Shown here one piece after another: positions 1 through 7,319 of a stretch of 64,000 bases of DNA (the stretch's first letter is position 1; each line of letters opens with the position of its first letter). This DNA is from Phycisphaerales bacterium (GTDB taxonomy: Bacteria > Planctomycetota > Phycisphaerae > Phycisphaerales > UBA1924). Position numbers and translations under genes: made by a program. The notes under the pieces are model-generated. The model saw nothing but the letters and a program-made list of their open reading frames with translations. It made no database searches and was not told where the DNA came from. Where the stretch lies: NCBI GenBank assembly GCA_947459215.1, contig CANHCQ010000021.1:1-64000 (forward strand), read 5' to 3'.

Positions 1-20
1 CCCTCGCCCTCTATTCGCAT

Positions 21-57
21 AACCCCCGGGTCGCAAGACTCGGGGGTTGTCGTTTTT
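21..57 (+). terminator. Rho-independent terminator at the left edge
   Basis: A perfect 8-bp stem (AACCCCCG at 21-28, CGGGGGTT at 41-48) with a 12-nt loop is followed by GTCGTTTTT at 49-57. It would end a plus-strand transcript that enters from outside the window; no plus-strand gene in the window precedes it. Confidence 0.7.
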
Positions 58-94
58 GCAACGCATACGCGGTGATTGCACCTCACGAAACGAC

Positions 95-122
95 CACGGC
101 CCGAGCGTGTGCCCGGGCCGTG
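95..122 (-). terminator. Hairpin downstream of an orphan PEP-CTERM tail
   Basis: A 10-bp GC stem (CCACGGCCCG at 95-104, CGGGCCGTGG at 113-122) lies 40 nt past the stop of the orphan PEP-CTERM tail at 163-281. On the minus strand it is followed by TCGTTTCG. It closely resembles the hairpin at 5224-5254, which follows the other FGE/PEP-CTERM gene, so it is probably that gene type's terminator. Confidence 0.5.
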
Positions 123-162
123 GAGGATTGAACTCAAGTTGTACGGTCAGCGCCGAGCGAAC

Positions 163-281
163 TCAGCGGCGGCGACGCGCGGCGAGCAGGCCGCCGAGGC
201 CGAGGACCGCGGCCGCGCCGGGGGTGACAATGGACACGGCTGGGATGTTGATCGAAGCCGAGGCGGTTATGCATCCCGCGT
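163..281 (-). pseudogene. Orphan PEP-CTERM-like sorting tail
   Basis: One frame of the minus strand, ending at a TGA (163-165), encodes a typical planctomycete sorting tail. It has a VTPG-type motif, a hydrophobic stretch rich in Ala, Leu and Gly, and a terminal run of four Arg. No start codon or upstream domain is attached, and the adjacent fimT-like gene stops at 282 in another frame. Such tails normally end secreted proteins that are sorted to the cell surface. The nearest headless candidate is the FGE-fold gene at 879-2729, which lacks a tail. I infer a detached 3' end and not an independent gene. Confidence 0.55.
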
Positions 282-857
282 TTAGAGTTGCACGGTCACG
301 AAACCAGTCTGCGGCGTGATGGCGATTGTGAGTGCTCCGTTGTTGATCGAGATGGATGACGCCGAGGCCAGCACGACGCCGGCGGAACTGACCGGGCGGC
401 CAAGCCAGTCGAATCCGAGATGGGTGCCGGTAACGCCGCCGATGCTCACCGACGTCAAGTCGACGTTGACGAAGTCGCCAGACGTGAACCGCTGCACGAA
501 GGGTTGGCCCGTGGCCGGGTCGGTGATGGTCAACGCGTTGGCCAGCCCGGGCGTCTGCAACGACTCGGCCAAGATCGAGTAGCTCTCGTTCGCAGTGTCG
601 AACACCACCCAGATGGTCACACCCCGCGCTCCGGCCTGCTGCCGGGCGAACGTGAGGTCCCGGGCCAACTGCCGGGCTGCGGTGGACGCCCGCGTCGAAG
701 TCAGATTCCCGATCGCCGGGACCGCGACCGCCGCCATGATCGCAATCAGCACCATCACCACGATCAGTTCGATCAGGGTGAACGCCCGCCGGGGGCCTGC
801 ATCGTGAACGCGGTTGGATTCGCGACGGACTTGCATGGGTGCGTTGTTCTCACGCAT
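282..857 (-). CDS. GspH/FimT-like minor pseudopilin
   Basis: The 191-residue product has a basic leader and then a class III prepilin signal with a hydrophobic helix (AFTLIELIVVMVLIAIM, about residues 25-41). A prepilin peptidase would cut before the Phe; position -1 is Ala instead of the usual Gly. The body has the GspH/FimT plan, with an alpha segment (RQLARDLTFARQQA) and a beta-rich C-terminus. A GFDWLGRP motif also occurs in the fimT-like gene at 12425-12985, so the two are paralogues. It would be a minor component at the tip of a type IV pilus or type II pseudopilus. It starts 21 nt after the FGE-fold gene's stop, so it may be cotranscribed. The start is unsure: a second ATG lies at 836 and neither has a good ribosome-binding site. 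Confidence 0.75.
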   Translation of the reverse strand: MRENNAPMQVRRESNRVHDAGPRRAFTLIELIVVMVLIAIMAAVAVPAIGNLTSTRASTAARQLARDLTFARQQAGARGVTIWVVFDTANESYSILAESLQTPGLANALTITDPATGQPFVQRFTSGDFVNVDLTSVSIGGVTGTHLGFDWLGRPVSSAGVVLASASSISINNGALTIAITPQTGFVTVQL

Positions 858-878
858 GGATGTTCCGGCGTCCTCTGC

Positions 879-2729
879 TCACGGGGTCGGGCGCGTGGCC
901 TGCCACGATGTGATCTTGGGTTTAGCGGACTGAACGACCTGAACGACACGGAATCCGTAGGTGCTGTTCTCCGCCGTATGGACGACGATGACTCTTCCGA
1001 CCGTGACAATGCTCGGGCTGGTATAGTCCTCGCCCCGCATGTTGCGGCGTGTAGTGTTCCAAATGCCTTCGGTCCATTCCCCTAAGTTCCCGGCCATGTC
1101 GTACACTCCGGAGTAGTTCGCGGCGTACGACCCCACGGGCGTGGTATTGCCGATCACGTTGCCGAAGTTCGCCTCTGCGGTCGTGATGGTGTTGCTCGAT
1201 GTCGGGTAGAGCCAGTAGTTCTCGCTGTCGCCGCCCGCGCTCGCGGGCTGGTAGTACGCGGCCTTGTACCACTCGTGCTCGCTGGTCACGGCCCACTGCG
1301 CGCCCGCGTTGCGGGTGATGGTGTTGGCGTTGATGCCGGCCGAGGTCAGCGTGTAGGCGCCGGTCTCGGTGTCGCCGTTGCCCTGCCCGTTGTGCAGCCA
1401 GTTGGCAAAGCGGCAGGCATCCCAAAAGGAGACCCAGTTCACGGGGTTGTTGGCGCGGCCGCTGATGGTCGAATAGGTGTACGACCCCGCCGAGCCCGAG
1501 CGGGTGATGCCGCCGGTCGACCCGGCCATGTTCGTGCTATACAGGGCGAACGGGTCCGACGCGGCCTTGGCGTTCAGGAACGCCGCGTACTGCGCGTTGG
1601 TCACCTCGGTCTGCCCGATATTGTAAGTGTACGGCACCGAGCCGTAGGTGGTGGAGCCCGCTGCATTCCCGGCGTCGCCGATGGGGACCGTTCCGATGAA
1701 CGGAGCGGGGAGCGAGAACACTACTGACGAAGAGGCTGTCCAGCCGGAATCGGCGTTGGTCATGCTGACGGTGAAGGCGCTGCCGATGGCTGCGATCGAG
1801 CCGAGGCCGTTGCTCCAGCCGTACGTCCTGTAACTGGCACCGGTACTGCGGTACAGGTTCTGCATAGCGGTGAGATCGAAAAAGATCTGGAACGATCCGC
1901 CGACGTCGCCATTTCTCCACATGCGGAATGCAAAGTCGTAGCTCACGCCCGAACCAACACCGCCCACCAGGCTCGTATTGCTACCAGAGCCGCCTTGGGA
2001 GGTGCCATCGGCCGTCATCACGGCCAACTGGGACGGCCCCGCTTCTCCGTGGTTCAGCCAGACGCTGAAATCACCCGGCCGGCCCCATTGACTGATGCTG
2101 GTGCGGCCATCACCGGCGCCGATTGCGGAAGCAGCCCGAAAGTTATCGCCCCCCAGCCCGAACGCCACGAACGTACTGCCAACCGCCCGCGCCGTGCCCT
2201 GGTGATCTACACCGATGCCGAGGATCGTATTGCCGTTGGCGAAAGCGCCCGGAGAGTGAGTGCCGGCAGCAAACCCGACCGGCGCGCCGCTGGACCGCAC
2301 CTGTGTGCCGCCGGTAGCGGCGTCGTTGTTAAAGGTAAAAACGGTCGTGTAGAGTGACGCGTTTCGCGTCGTGCTGCCCCCACCCCAGATCCCCGGGCTC
2401 AAGAAGGATCCGCGGAGTGTCCAGCCGTTCCAGGAAGAACCGCCGTTGATGTCAACCGCCGTGGTCTGCCCGACGGCGGGAGCGGCGATTGAGGCAAGAG
2501 CGACGGCGCACGCGAAAACGTTGAGCGCCCGCGTCCCGGGCCGTGCCTGGTTCCGGTGTTGACTCCGGATCGGACCCGGCTCGACGACGGCCGCAGCGCC
2601 GTCCGCCGGACCGAGGGGCGAAGCGGGCTGGGACCTCGGTCCCATGCCGAACCAGCTCGCGGCTTTGCAGATGGCGTGCCGGACGATGCCGCGGAACACT
2701 GATGAGTGGCGATGGTGTTCACTCTGCAT
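879..2729 (-). CDS. Secreted FGE/SUMF1-fold protein lacking its sorting tail
   Basis: This roughly 616-residue protein has a long basic N-region and a signal helix (about residues 70-90, ending APAVGQ). A Gly/Ser-rich domain of about 230 residues follows, which I cannot assign, and then a formylglycine-generating-enzyme/C-type-lectin-like domain. That domain shows the usual landmarks EVTNAQYAAFLN, NPVNWVSFWDACRFANWL, EWYKAAYYQP and YDMAGNLGEWTEG, and ends at GFRV. The active-site cysteines of true FGE are not evident, so a structural or binding role at the surface is more likely than catalysis. The paralogue at 5344-6291 ends in a PEP-CTERM tail; here a short unrelated peptide replaces it. 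The start at ATG 2729 is preceded by AAGAAG; a GTG at 2762 is the alternative. Confidence 0.7.
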   Translation of the reverse strand: MQSEHHRHSSVFRGIVRHAICKAASWFGMGPRSQPASPLGPADGAAAVVEPGPIRSQHRNQARPGTRALNVFACAVALASIAAPAVGQTTAVDINGGSSWNGWTLRGSFLSPGIWGGGSTTRNASLYTTVFTFNNDAATGGTQVRSSGAPVGFAAGTHSPGAFANGNTILGIGVDHQGTARAVGSTFVAFGLGGDNFRAASAIGAGDGRTSISQWGRPGDFSVWLNHGEAGPSQLAVMTADGTSQGGSGSNTSLVGGVGSGVSYDFAFRMWRNGDVGGSFQIFFDLTAMQNLYRSTGASYRTYGWSNGLGSIAAIGSAFTVSMTNADSGWTASSSVVFSLPAPFIGTVPIGDAGNAAGSTTYGSVPYTYNIGQTEVTNAQYAAFLNAKAASDPFALYSTNMAGSTGGITRSGSAGSYTYSTISGRANNPVNWVSFWDACRFANWLHNGQGNGDTETGAYTLTSAGINANTITRNAGAQWAVTSEHEWYKAAYYQPASAGGDSENYWLYPTSSNTITTAEANFGNVIGNTTPVGSYAANYSGVYDMAGNLGEWTEGIWNTTRRNMRGEDYTSPSIVTVGRVIVVHTAENSTYGFRVVQVVQSAKPKITSWQATRPTP

Positions 2730-3038
2730 GGCGGACTTCTTTTCTGCCGAGACAGCGTTCACTGCACGGACTAAGTGCCTTCACCTGTTGTCGCTGCCCC
2801 ACACATCTGTTATCGAAAACCCATGGACAACAGGCCAGCAGATATCACCCCGCATCGATAATCACACGCATGGCCGGCGCACTACAGACCGCACACGCCA
2901 ACCAGTCCGACGAAAGGACTGTTTTCGGACGTCGCAAGCGAGGTGTCGCGTGAACGCTCGGGTGTGCCGTTCATCCCCGACCGTGTGCACCGCCGCTTCC
3001 TCTGGTGGCGCCCTCCGGGTCAGTTCTTCGACCGCCTG
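2730..3038. other. Intergenic stretch between the pilX-like and FGE-fold genes
   Basis: About 310 bases without a credible gene. The only structure I see is a short dyad at 2904-2920 (AGTCC/GGACT) followed by GTTTT on the plus strand. Promoter elements for the minus-strand FGE-fold gene are probably here but none could be recognised by eye. Confidence 0.4.
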
Positions 3039-3446
3039 CTATTGGAATGTCGCGATCGCCGAACGAGCGGCCGAGCCGCAGCGGCCGACGCTCGTGAGCG
3101 TCGTGTTGGAGCCGCTGGTGGCCTTCCGCACCCTAACGCGGGCGTCGCCGATGGACGGATCGGACGCGTCCGAGTTGTCGTCGGAGATCGATCCGATCGT
3201 TCCGTCCGCGTCATCGTCAGCATTGTTCAGGAGTTCCCGCGTCGCCATGTTGATGCCCGCTTCCATCGCGTAAAACGCACGCATCGTCTCGGACCGCCGC
3301 GTCGTCAGGTCGTGATCGCGTGCGCCGGCGGTCACAAGCCCCACAGTGATGAGCATGAGGATGATCAGCGCGATGATCGCAGCCACGAGGACTGTGCCAC
3401 GTCGAGATGTGGAACGGCTACGGCTCGGCAAGCAACAACGGTTCAT
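3039..3446 (-). CDS. PilX-like minor pilin, short form
   Basis: The 135-residue product opens with a basic leader and a hydrophobic helix (GTVLVAAIIALIILMLITV), followed by GARDHDLTTRR and YAMEAGINMATREL, the usual PilX-family N-terminus. It ends in a SVGRCGSAARSAIATF segment typical of short planctomycete PilX proteins, so it looks complete. Its ATG overlaps the pilW-like stop as ATGA (3443-3446), which implies translational coupling. The paralogue at 9703-11423 has the same N-terminus but adds a PA14 domain and a large C-terminal domain. A role as a pilus-tip component is inferred from the family. Confidence 0.7.
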   Translation of the reverse strand: MNRCCLPSRSRSTSRRGTVLVAAIIALIILMLITVGLVTAGARDHDLTTRRSETMRAFYAMEAGINMATRELLNNADDDADGTIGSISDDNSDASDPSIGDARVRVRKATSGSNTTLTSVGRCGSAARSAIATFQ

Positions 3447-3997
3447 GGCGTGGCTCCGCTCATCATGCAGCGAAGAAACACGCGGGTTCGGACCGTCTCG
3501 CTCACGCCGTTGCGGCTGAGGGTGAGCGTGAACTGAAGACGCCGCACCGGGTCGCACTCGTCGCCGCTGAGCGCGGTCGCCATCGCGGCATTGCTCTGAT
3601 CAAAGGCCCGCACCTGAAAGTCTGACACGTCGCCCACCAGCGTCGTGGCCACCCCGGCGACGATCAGTTGGAGATTCGTGCCGGAGAGCGATATGCCGTG
3701 ATTGCCGACCACGCTGATCGAGTTGGCCGTGATCGATGTGATCCAAGGCTCGGCGGGCGTAATCGACGCGCGCAGAGGAATGTCTCGAACTCCTGTGACC
3801 AGCCGCTCAAGAGCTGCCGATGCGTTGTTGAGAAGTTCTGCACGTACGGCCGCGCCGCTGTAGCCGTCGACCGCGTGCCGCACCATAGAGGCGATGACCA
3901 CTCCGAGAAAGCCCACGATGACCATCGTCGCGATGACTTCGACCAAACTGAAGGCGCGGCGATTCGACAGCGCGGCATGTCGCAGCACAGACGTCAT
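3443..3997 (-). CDS. PilW/GspJ-like minor pilin
   Basis: The 184-residue product carries a prepilin signal (RRAFSLVEVIATMVIVGFLG, near residues 14-33) with Ala at -1. The body includes ALERLVTGVRDIPLR and ends in TRVFLRCMMSG, as in PilW-type proteins that initiate pilus assembly together with PilV and PilX. The ATG at 3997 overlaps the pilV-like stop in an ATGA arrangement and the stop overlaps the pilX-like start, so the three genes form one coupled unit. The paralogue at 11420-11990 is the same length once its lesions are corrected. Confidence 0.75.
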   Translation of the reverse strand: MTSVLRHAALSNRRAFSLVEVIATMVIVGFLGVVIASMVRHAVDGYSGAAVRAELLNNASAALERLVTGVRDIPLRASITPAEPWITSITANSISVVGNHGISLSGTNLQLIVAGVATTLVGDVSDFQVRAFDQSNAAMATALSGDECDPVRRLQFTLTLSRNGVSETVRTRVFLRCMMSGATP

Positions 3998-4476
3998 GGC
4001 GTGTACTCCGTGAGGACCGTGGCAACCGCAAAGGACAGCGGGGTGCCGTTGGGATTCGGAAAGGTGACCGTTACAGTCACGGCCTTGTAGCCCACGCCCG
4101 CCGCGACGAGATTCGGACCAGTTTCGGTGATGCTTGTAGTCCGCGAGTACCCCGTGAACCCGGTGATGCTGGTCTCCGACGGGTAGTTTGCATTTGTGAC
4201 ATAGGCATAGCCGCGAGTCGAACTGTGCCTGTCGGCAATCACGTCCTCCAGCCTCTCGGCCGCGAGCCATCGCGCCCTTTCAAACAGCGGTGGCGCAGAA
4301 CGGCGTCGGTGAGCATCGGTGATGCCGATGATGATCGGAGGGATCGCGACCGCCAGAACAACGATGGCCGCGATTGTCTCGATGAGCGTGAATCCTCCGG
4401 CGATGCGGCTACGCCGGACGTTCAGTCGCCCGACGCTCGGGCCATCGACGGCGGGCGCGTGTTCGATCTCTCGCAT
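3994..4476 (-). CDS. PilV/GspI-like minor pilin
   Basis: A 160-residue minor pilin. The leader ends in AGG and is followed by FTLIETIAAIVVLAVAIPPI, a canonical prepilin helix with Gly at -1. The conserved ARWLAAERLEDVIADRHSSTRGY block is almost identical to the paralogue at 11993-12424 and marks the PilV/GspI type. It is the first gene of the small minus-strand pilin cassette 4476-3039. I chose ATG 4476, which gives a 28-residue leader; the frame stays open upstream to 4569 without a better ribosome-binding site. Confidence 0.72.
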   Translation of the reverse strand: MREIEHAPAVDGPSVGRLNVRRSRIAGGFTLIETIAAIVVLAVAIPPIIIGITDAHRRRSAPPLFERARWLAAERLEDVIADRHSSTRGYAYVTNANYPSETSITGFTGYSRTTSITETGPNLVAAGVGYKAVTVTVTFPNPNGTPLSFAVATVLTEYTP

Positions 4477-4724
4477 GCCGACGGCCCGCCCGCGAACAAC
4501 AGCGAGCGACAGGCCTGGCCGGCGTGGACGATCTGCGTCCCTATGCGGTTTCGGTCGACTGTGTCGCATGGCTCCGGAGTCATCGGCCGGTTCTCGACGG
4601 CCGTGCAGGTTGGTAAAGGACTATGTTGGCCGTGACCGCCCGATAATCTCTGGTATCTGGCGTGCACGGCCGCGGCCGAGCCCCTGGTTGGCTGCCGTTC
4701 GCCCCGCTTCGGGCCTGTTAAGCC

Positions 4725-4910
4725 GAGAGCTCGGTTCAAAAGCGGCTCTCCCGAGCTGATCATCGTCCTGTCGCCGGACGCTACAGGAGTCGCAAGTGCC
4801 TGCTTTGCAGTCACTTGCGGAGGCGACTGTTAACCGGTAGGTTTGCTGTGAGTCAGGGCGATTTAGAGCTTCAAGGGCCGCGTCCAAAAGACGCGGCCCT
4901 GTTCGTTTAC
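4725..4910 (+). ncRNA. Candidate structured RNA ending in a terminator-like hairpin
   Basis: The segment holds two mutually exclusive stems: GAGAGC 4725-4730 with GCTCTC 4745-4750, and AGCTCGG 4728-4734 with CCGAGCT 4751-4757. A two-part hairpin follows at 4791-4819, with outer stem CGCAAGTG/CACTTGCG and inner stem CTGC/GCAG around a TTT loop. A small AACC/GGTT stem at 4832-4843 comes next, then a strong hairpin at 4874-4900. There is no open reading frame with domain features. The strand is a guess from the T-rich tract after the last hairpin; read on the minus strand it would lie in the leader of the pilin cassette. The family is not recognised. Confidence 0.3.
4874..4910 (+). terminator. 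Intrinsic-terminator-like hairpin
   Basis: A perfect 11-bp stem (AGGGCCGCGTC at 4874-4884, GACGCGGCCCT at 4890-4900) with a 5-nt loop is followed by GTTCGTTT. No plus-strand protein gene lies upstream, so it may end a non-coding transcript. Confidence 0.5.
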
Positions 4911-5223
4911 GGATCAGGGGTTCGGCCAAGCGGCGGGAGCCCCCGCAAACCACGTGGGAAATCGCAGTGCGGTCGGCGGGTCCGCCTCGGCGAAGGCGCT
5001 CTCTGGTTCGGCCCGCTGGCCAACGGGCCTTGGCGAAACCGGGACTCGGCGGTCGTTTCGGGGCGAGACTCTCGGCGGGCGGGAGAGAGTCGGGCGCTCT
5101 GGTTTACACCCGCCGCTGAGTGGCGCCTTGATGTCGGGCATTCCGTGAGCGGTCCGAAGGCCGTAGCCATGCCGCCCCACCTTGATCCACACGAGACGAT
5201 CAGACCAGTGGAGCCCAGAACGA

Positions 5224-5254
5224 CCACGGCCCCGGCGTGATGCCGGGGCCGTGG
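5224..5254 (-). terminator. Hairpin downstream of the FGE/PEP-CTERM pseudogene
   Basis: A perfect 13-bp stem (CCACGGCCCCGGC at 5224-5236, GCCGGGGCCGTGG at 5242-5254) around GTGAT lies 90 nt past the stop of the gene at 5344-6291. On the minus strand it is followed by TCGTTCT. It resembles the hairpin at 95-122. Confidence 0.6.
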
Positions 5255-5343
5255 ATGATTCGGATCCTGCCGCGGAAAGCGGACGCGGCGAAGCGCCCCG
5301 TGTGGGGGGCCGCGAAAGGGTTAAAGAGCCAAAGAGCAGAGGG

Positions 5344-6291
5344 TCACCGACCGACGCCCCGCCTGCGACGCAGCGCCCCCAGCCCGCCGATCGCCAGCAG
5401 CGCGACCGACGATGGCCCAGGGACCTGGGAGACCCGAAACCCGAACTTGGCGTTCTCGCTCGGTGCGGTCCAGCTGCCGCTGCGGAAGCTGGCCGACTGG
5501 TAGAAGTCGCTGTCGCTGAACGACCCGCCCCGAAGGCAGCGGGCGGAACCGATGATCGCCTCGTTCCACTCCCACACGTTCCCACTCATGTCGAGGGCAC
5601 CGTAGAAGTTCGCGGCGTACGAGCCGACGGGCGTGATGTTGCCGATTGCGTTGTTGTAGTTCGCCTGCGCGGTCGTGATCGTGTTGCCGGAAGTCGCGTA
5701 CAGCCAGTAGTTGTCGGCGTCGCCGCCCGCGCTGGCGGGCTGGTGGTACGCGGCCTTGTACCACTCGTTCTCGCTGGTCAGGGCCCACTGCCAGCCTGCG
5801 TTGCGGGTGACGGTGTTGGCCGTGATGCCGCCCGCGGTCAGCGTGTACGCGCCGTCCTCGGTGGTGCTGTTGTCCTGAGCGCCCGTCGGCTGGCCGTTGT
5901 GCAACCAGTTGGCGAAGCGGGTCGCGTCCCAGAAAGACACGAAGTTCACCGGGTTGTTGGCCCGCCCGCTGACGGTCGCGTAGGTGTACGACCCCGACGA
6001 GCCGGACCGGGTGATGCCGCCGAACGACCCGGCCATGTTGGTGTTGTACAGGTTTTTGGTGTCCGTCGCAGCGACGCTGTTCAGGAACGCCGCTTACTGC
6101 GCGTTGGTCACCTCGGTGGACCCGATGTTGTACGAATACGCCACCGAGCCAAAGCCGGTGGTCGGGTCTGCCGCGTTGCCGGGGTTGCCGATGCGGACGG
6201 TGGGGATGGCGATCTTACCCAGGGCCGCGGAAGCGCCCAGGACGCTGACGGCCGCCAACGCGGCCACGACACAGCAAGACTTCATGAACAT
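5344..6291 (-). pseudogene. FGE/SUMF1-fold PEP-CTERM protein, interrupted by a nonsense codon
   Basis: The 315-codon frame encodes a signal peptide (MFMKSCCVVAALAAVSVLG...), an FGE-fold domain with WYKAAYHQP, LDMSGNVWEWNEA, CLRGGSFSDSD and FGFRV landmarks, and a PEP-CTERM tail (VPGPSSVALLAIGGLGALRRRR). At 6094-6096 a TAA falls inside the conserved EVTNAQ-Y-AAFLN motif. The paralogue at 879-2729 has TAC (Tyr) there, so one base change separates them; reading frame and similarity continue on both sides. The start ATG 6291 follows GAGGAGAGAGAC. A hairpin with a nine-T tract sits 29 nt upstream. It is either a recent pseudogene or a sequencing error. An intact form would be a surface-sorted lectin- or FGE-like protein. 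Confidence 0.8.
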
Positions 6292-6319
6292 GTCTCTCTC
6301 CTCGGGCTTCCTCCCAGGC

Positions 6320-6343
6320 AAAAAAAAACGGCGGCCACCGCCG
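6320..6343 (-). terminator. Strong intrinsic terminator in the leader of the FGE/PEP-CTERM gene
   Basis: On the minus strand the stem CGGCGG/CCGCCG (6343-6338 with 6334-6329) with a 3-nt loop is followed directly by nine T (6328-6320). It lies only 29 nt upstream of the ATG at 6291, between Shine-Dalgarno and any promoter further up. It could act as a transcription attenuator for that gene or as the end of the pilus transcript, whose last gene stops at 6783. Confidence 0.8.
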
Positions 6344-6393
6344 CTCCGTAACTTTGACCCAACTTACCCATCCCCCTCCCGGCTTGTCCATGA

Positions 6394-6424
6394 AAATTCA
6401 TACAGAAATACAAATTCATACAGA
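6394..6424. promoter_or_regulatory. Direct repeat in an AT-rich island upstream of the FGE gene
   Basis: The 13-mer AAATTCATACAGA occurs at 6394-6406 and again at 6412-6424, 18 bases apart, in a roughly 70-base AT-rich patch within GC-rich surroundings. The spacing and place, about 105-130 nt before the ATG at 6291, suit a regulator binding site or operator. The regulator is unknown. Confidence 0.4.
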
Positions 6425-6648
6425 CTGGCACATTTGGGGATGGCCGGTTCAGGTCGGGCTCCGAGCGGCGGAAAGCGGAATTTCCTGCGCGACAACTCAG
6501 TTCGCGGTTTCGCGGGAGTGCCCAGCCCCGGACGCGGCACCTCTCGTCAGAATGTGAGATCTTGTTGCGCGTCAACCGTTCAATTCCATCCAGATGGCGG
6601 AGACCACGGCCCGTGCGGCTTGCTCGTTTTGTGGATAGGGAGCTTCAG

Positions 6649-6672
6649 CGGCCTCGGAGCAATCCGAGGCCG
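6649..6672 (-). terminator. Hairpin downstream of pilP
   Basis: A perfect 10-bp stem (CGGCCTCGGA at 6649-6658, TCCGAGGCCG at 6663-6672) around GCAA lies 110 nt beyond the pilP stop. The T-tract is poor on the minus strand, so termination here is only probable. Confidence 0.45.
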
Positions 6673-6782
6673 TTTGCGTTGATGGACTGCTGACCTCCGC
6701 CACCTGCCTGGTCCCCGGCGGTGCCTGCTGTTCGGAGCGAGATGCTCGCTTGGTGTCGCTTTCGGGCAGCGGCGAGCGCGGG

Positions 6783-7319
6783 CTACGGCACGGCGCTCAC
6801 CGGCTTGATCCGCAGCTCGAGCATGTTGCCCAGAGACGAGCGCAACACGACAACATTCTCTCTCGCGTCGATCGACTCGAGCGTCCAACCGGTTACGACC
6901 TCGTCACCGAGGCGATAGATCTTGCGGTTGATCGACGCCAGCGGACCGCGTTGGCCGTCCATAACGCCAGTCAATTCCATCGCCGGAGCGATCTCGCGAA
7001 TCTCGGGTTCGGACTCGGGCGTGTCCAACGGCTGCACAAAGACCGTCGGCTCAGGCGCGGCGACCGGGGCCGGAGCGAAGGGATCGCGGATGCGGGTCCG
7101 GTCCTGCTTGGCGATCCACGCGAGTGCTTTCTCTTGTGCCGGAGTGGGCTTCGACACGGGGCGCACCGATGGCGCCGCCAGCACAACATCCCCTGCGGCA
7201 CTCGCAGCACGCACCGGTTCGAGCTCGAACAGGCGAACCACCTGCACCGCCGCGACCGGAGCGAGCACCGCCCCAAGCCAGATCAGTCGATCACGACCTT
7301 TGTATGACAGTGACATCAC
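6783..7319 (-). CDS. pilP: PilP-like pilus assembly protein
   Basis: The 178-residue product has one N-terminal membrane helix (IWLGAVLAPVAAVQVVRLF), a Pro/Ala-rich linker and a C-terminal small beta domain. That domain contains MELTGVMDGQRGPLASIN and KIYRLGDEVVTGWTLESID, resembling the PilP/GspC homology region that links the inner-membrane platform to the secretin. It is the last gene of the pilus operon; its GTG start overlaps the pilO stop. No lipobox is present, unlike classical PilP, so GspC-like anchoring by a helix is the better description. No secretin gene is visible in the window. Confidence 0.65.
   Translation of the reverse strand: MMSLSYKGRDRLIWLGAVLAPVAAVQVVRLFELEPVRAASAAGDVVLAAPSVRPVSKPTPAQEKALAWIAKQDRTRIRDPFAPAPVAAPEPTVFVQPLDTPESEPEIREIAPAMELTGVMDGQRGPLASINRKIYRLGDEVVTGWTLESIDARENVVVLRSSLGNMLELRIKPVSAVP

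Larger units (their letters stand above)
4477..5343. other. 867-base intergenic region with several hairpins
   Basis: No convincing gene on either strand. It should contain the promoter of the minus-strand pilin cassette (first gene starts at 4476) and the 3' end of the FGE pseudogene transcript. Hairpins at 4725-4757, 4791-4819, 4874-4900 and 5224-5254 are described separately. Apparent open frames here are GC-rich shadows without recognisable domains. Confidence 0.5.
6322..6782. other. Intergenic region between pilP and the FGE pseudogene
   Basis: About 460 bases without a gene. It holds the terminator at 6320-6343, an AT-rich island with a 13-nt direct repeat (6394-6424), and a second hairpin at 6649-6672. 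The promoter for the FGE pseudogene should lie in the AT-rich part. Confidence 0.5.

Noticed and set aside
4640..4860. Cyclic di-GMP (GEMM-I) riboswitch on the minus strand, suggested by CAGCAAACC and GCAAAGC fragments
   Set aside because: The invariant GACGCAAAGCC block and the receptor helix order are absent; the fragments look accidental.
4791..4870. A tRNA-Asn-like stretch with CTGTTAA near 4827-4833
   Set aside because: The anticodon stem does not pair and there is no acceptor stem or proper T-arm.
4621..4953. Open frame of about 110 codons on the minus strand in the 4.5-5.3 kb gap
   Set aside because: Low-complexity, Arg-rich, no ribosome-binding site and it runs through strong hairpins.
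6425..6445. Sigma-54 promoter suggested by TGGCAC
   Set aside because: No GC element at the required spacing.
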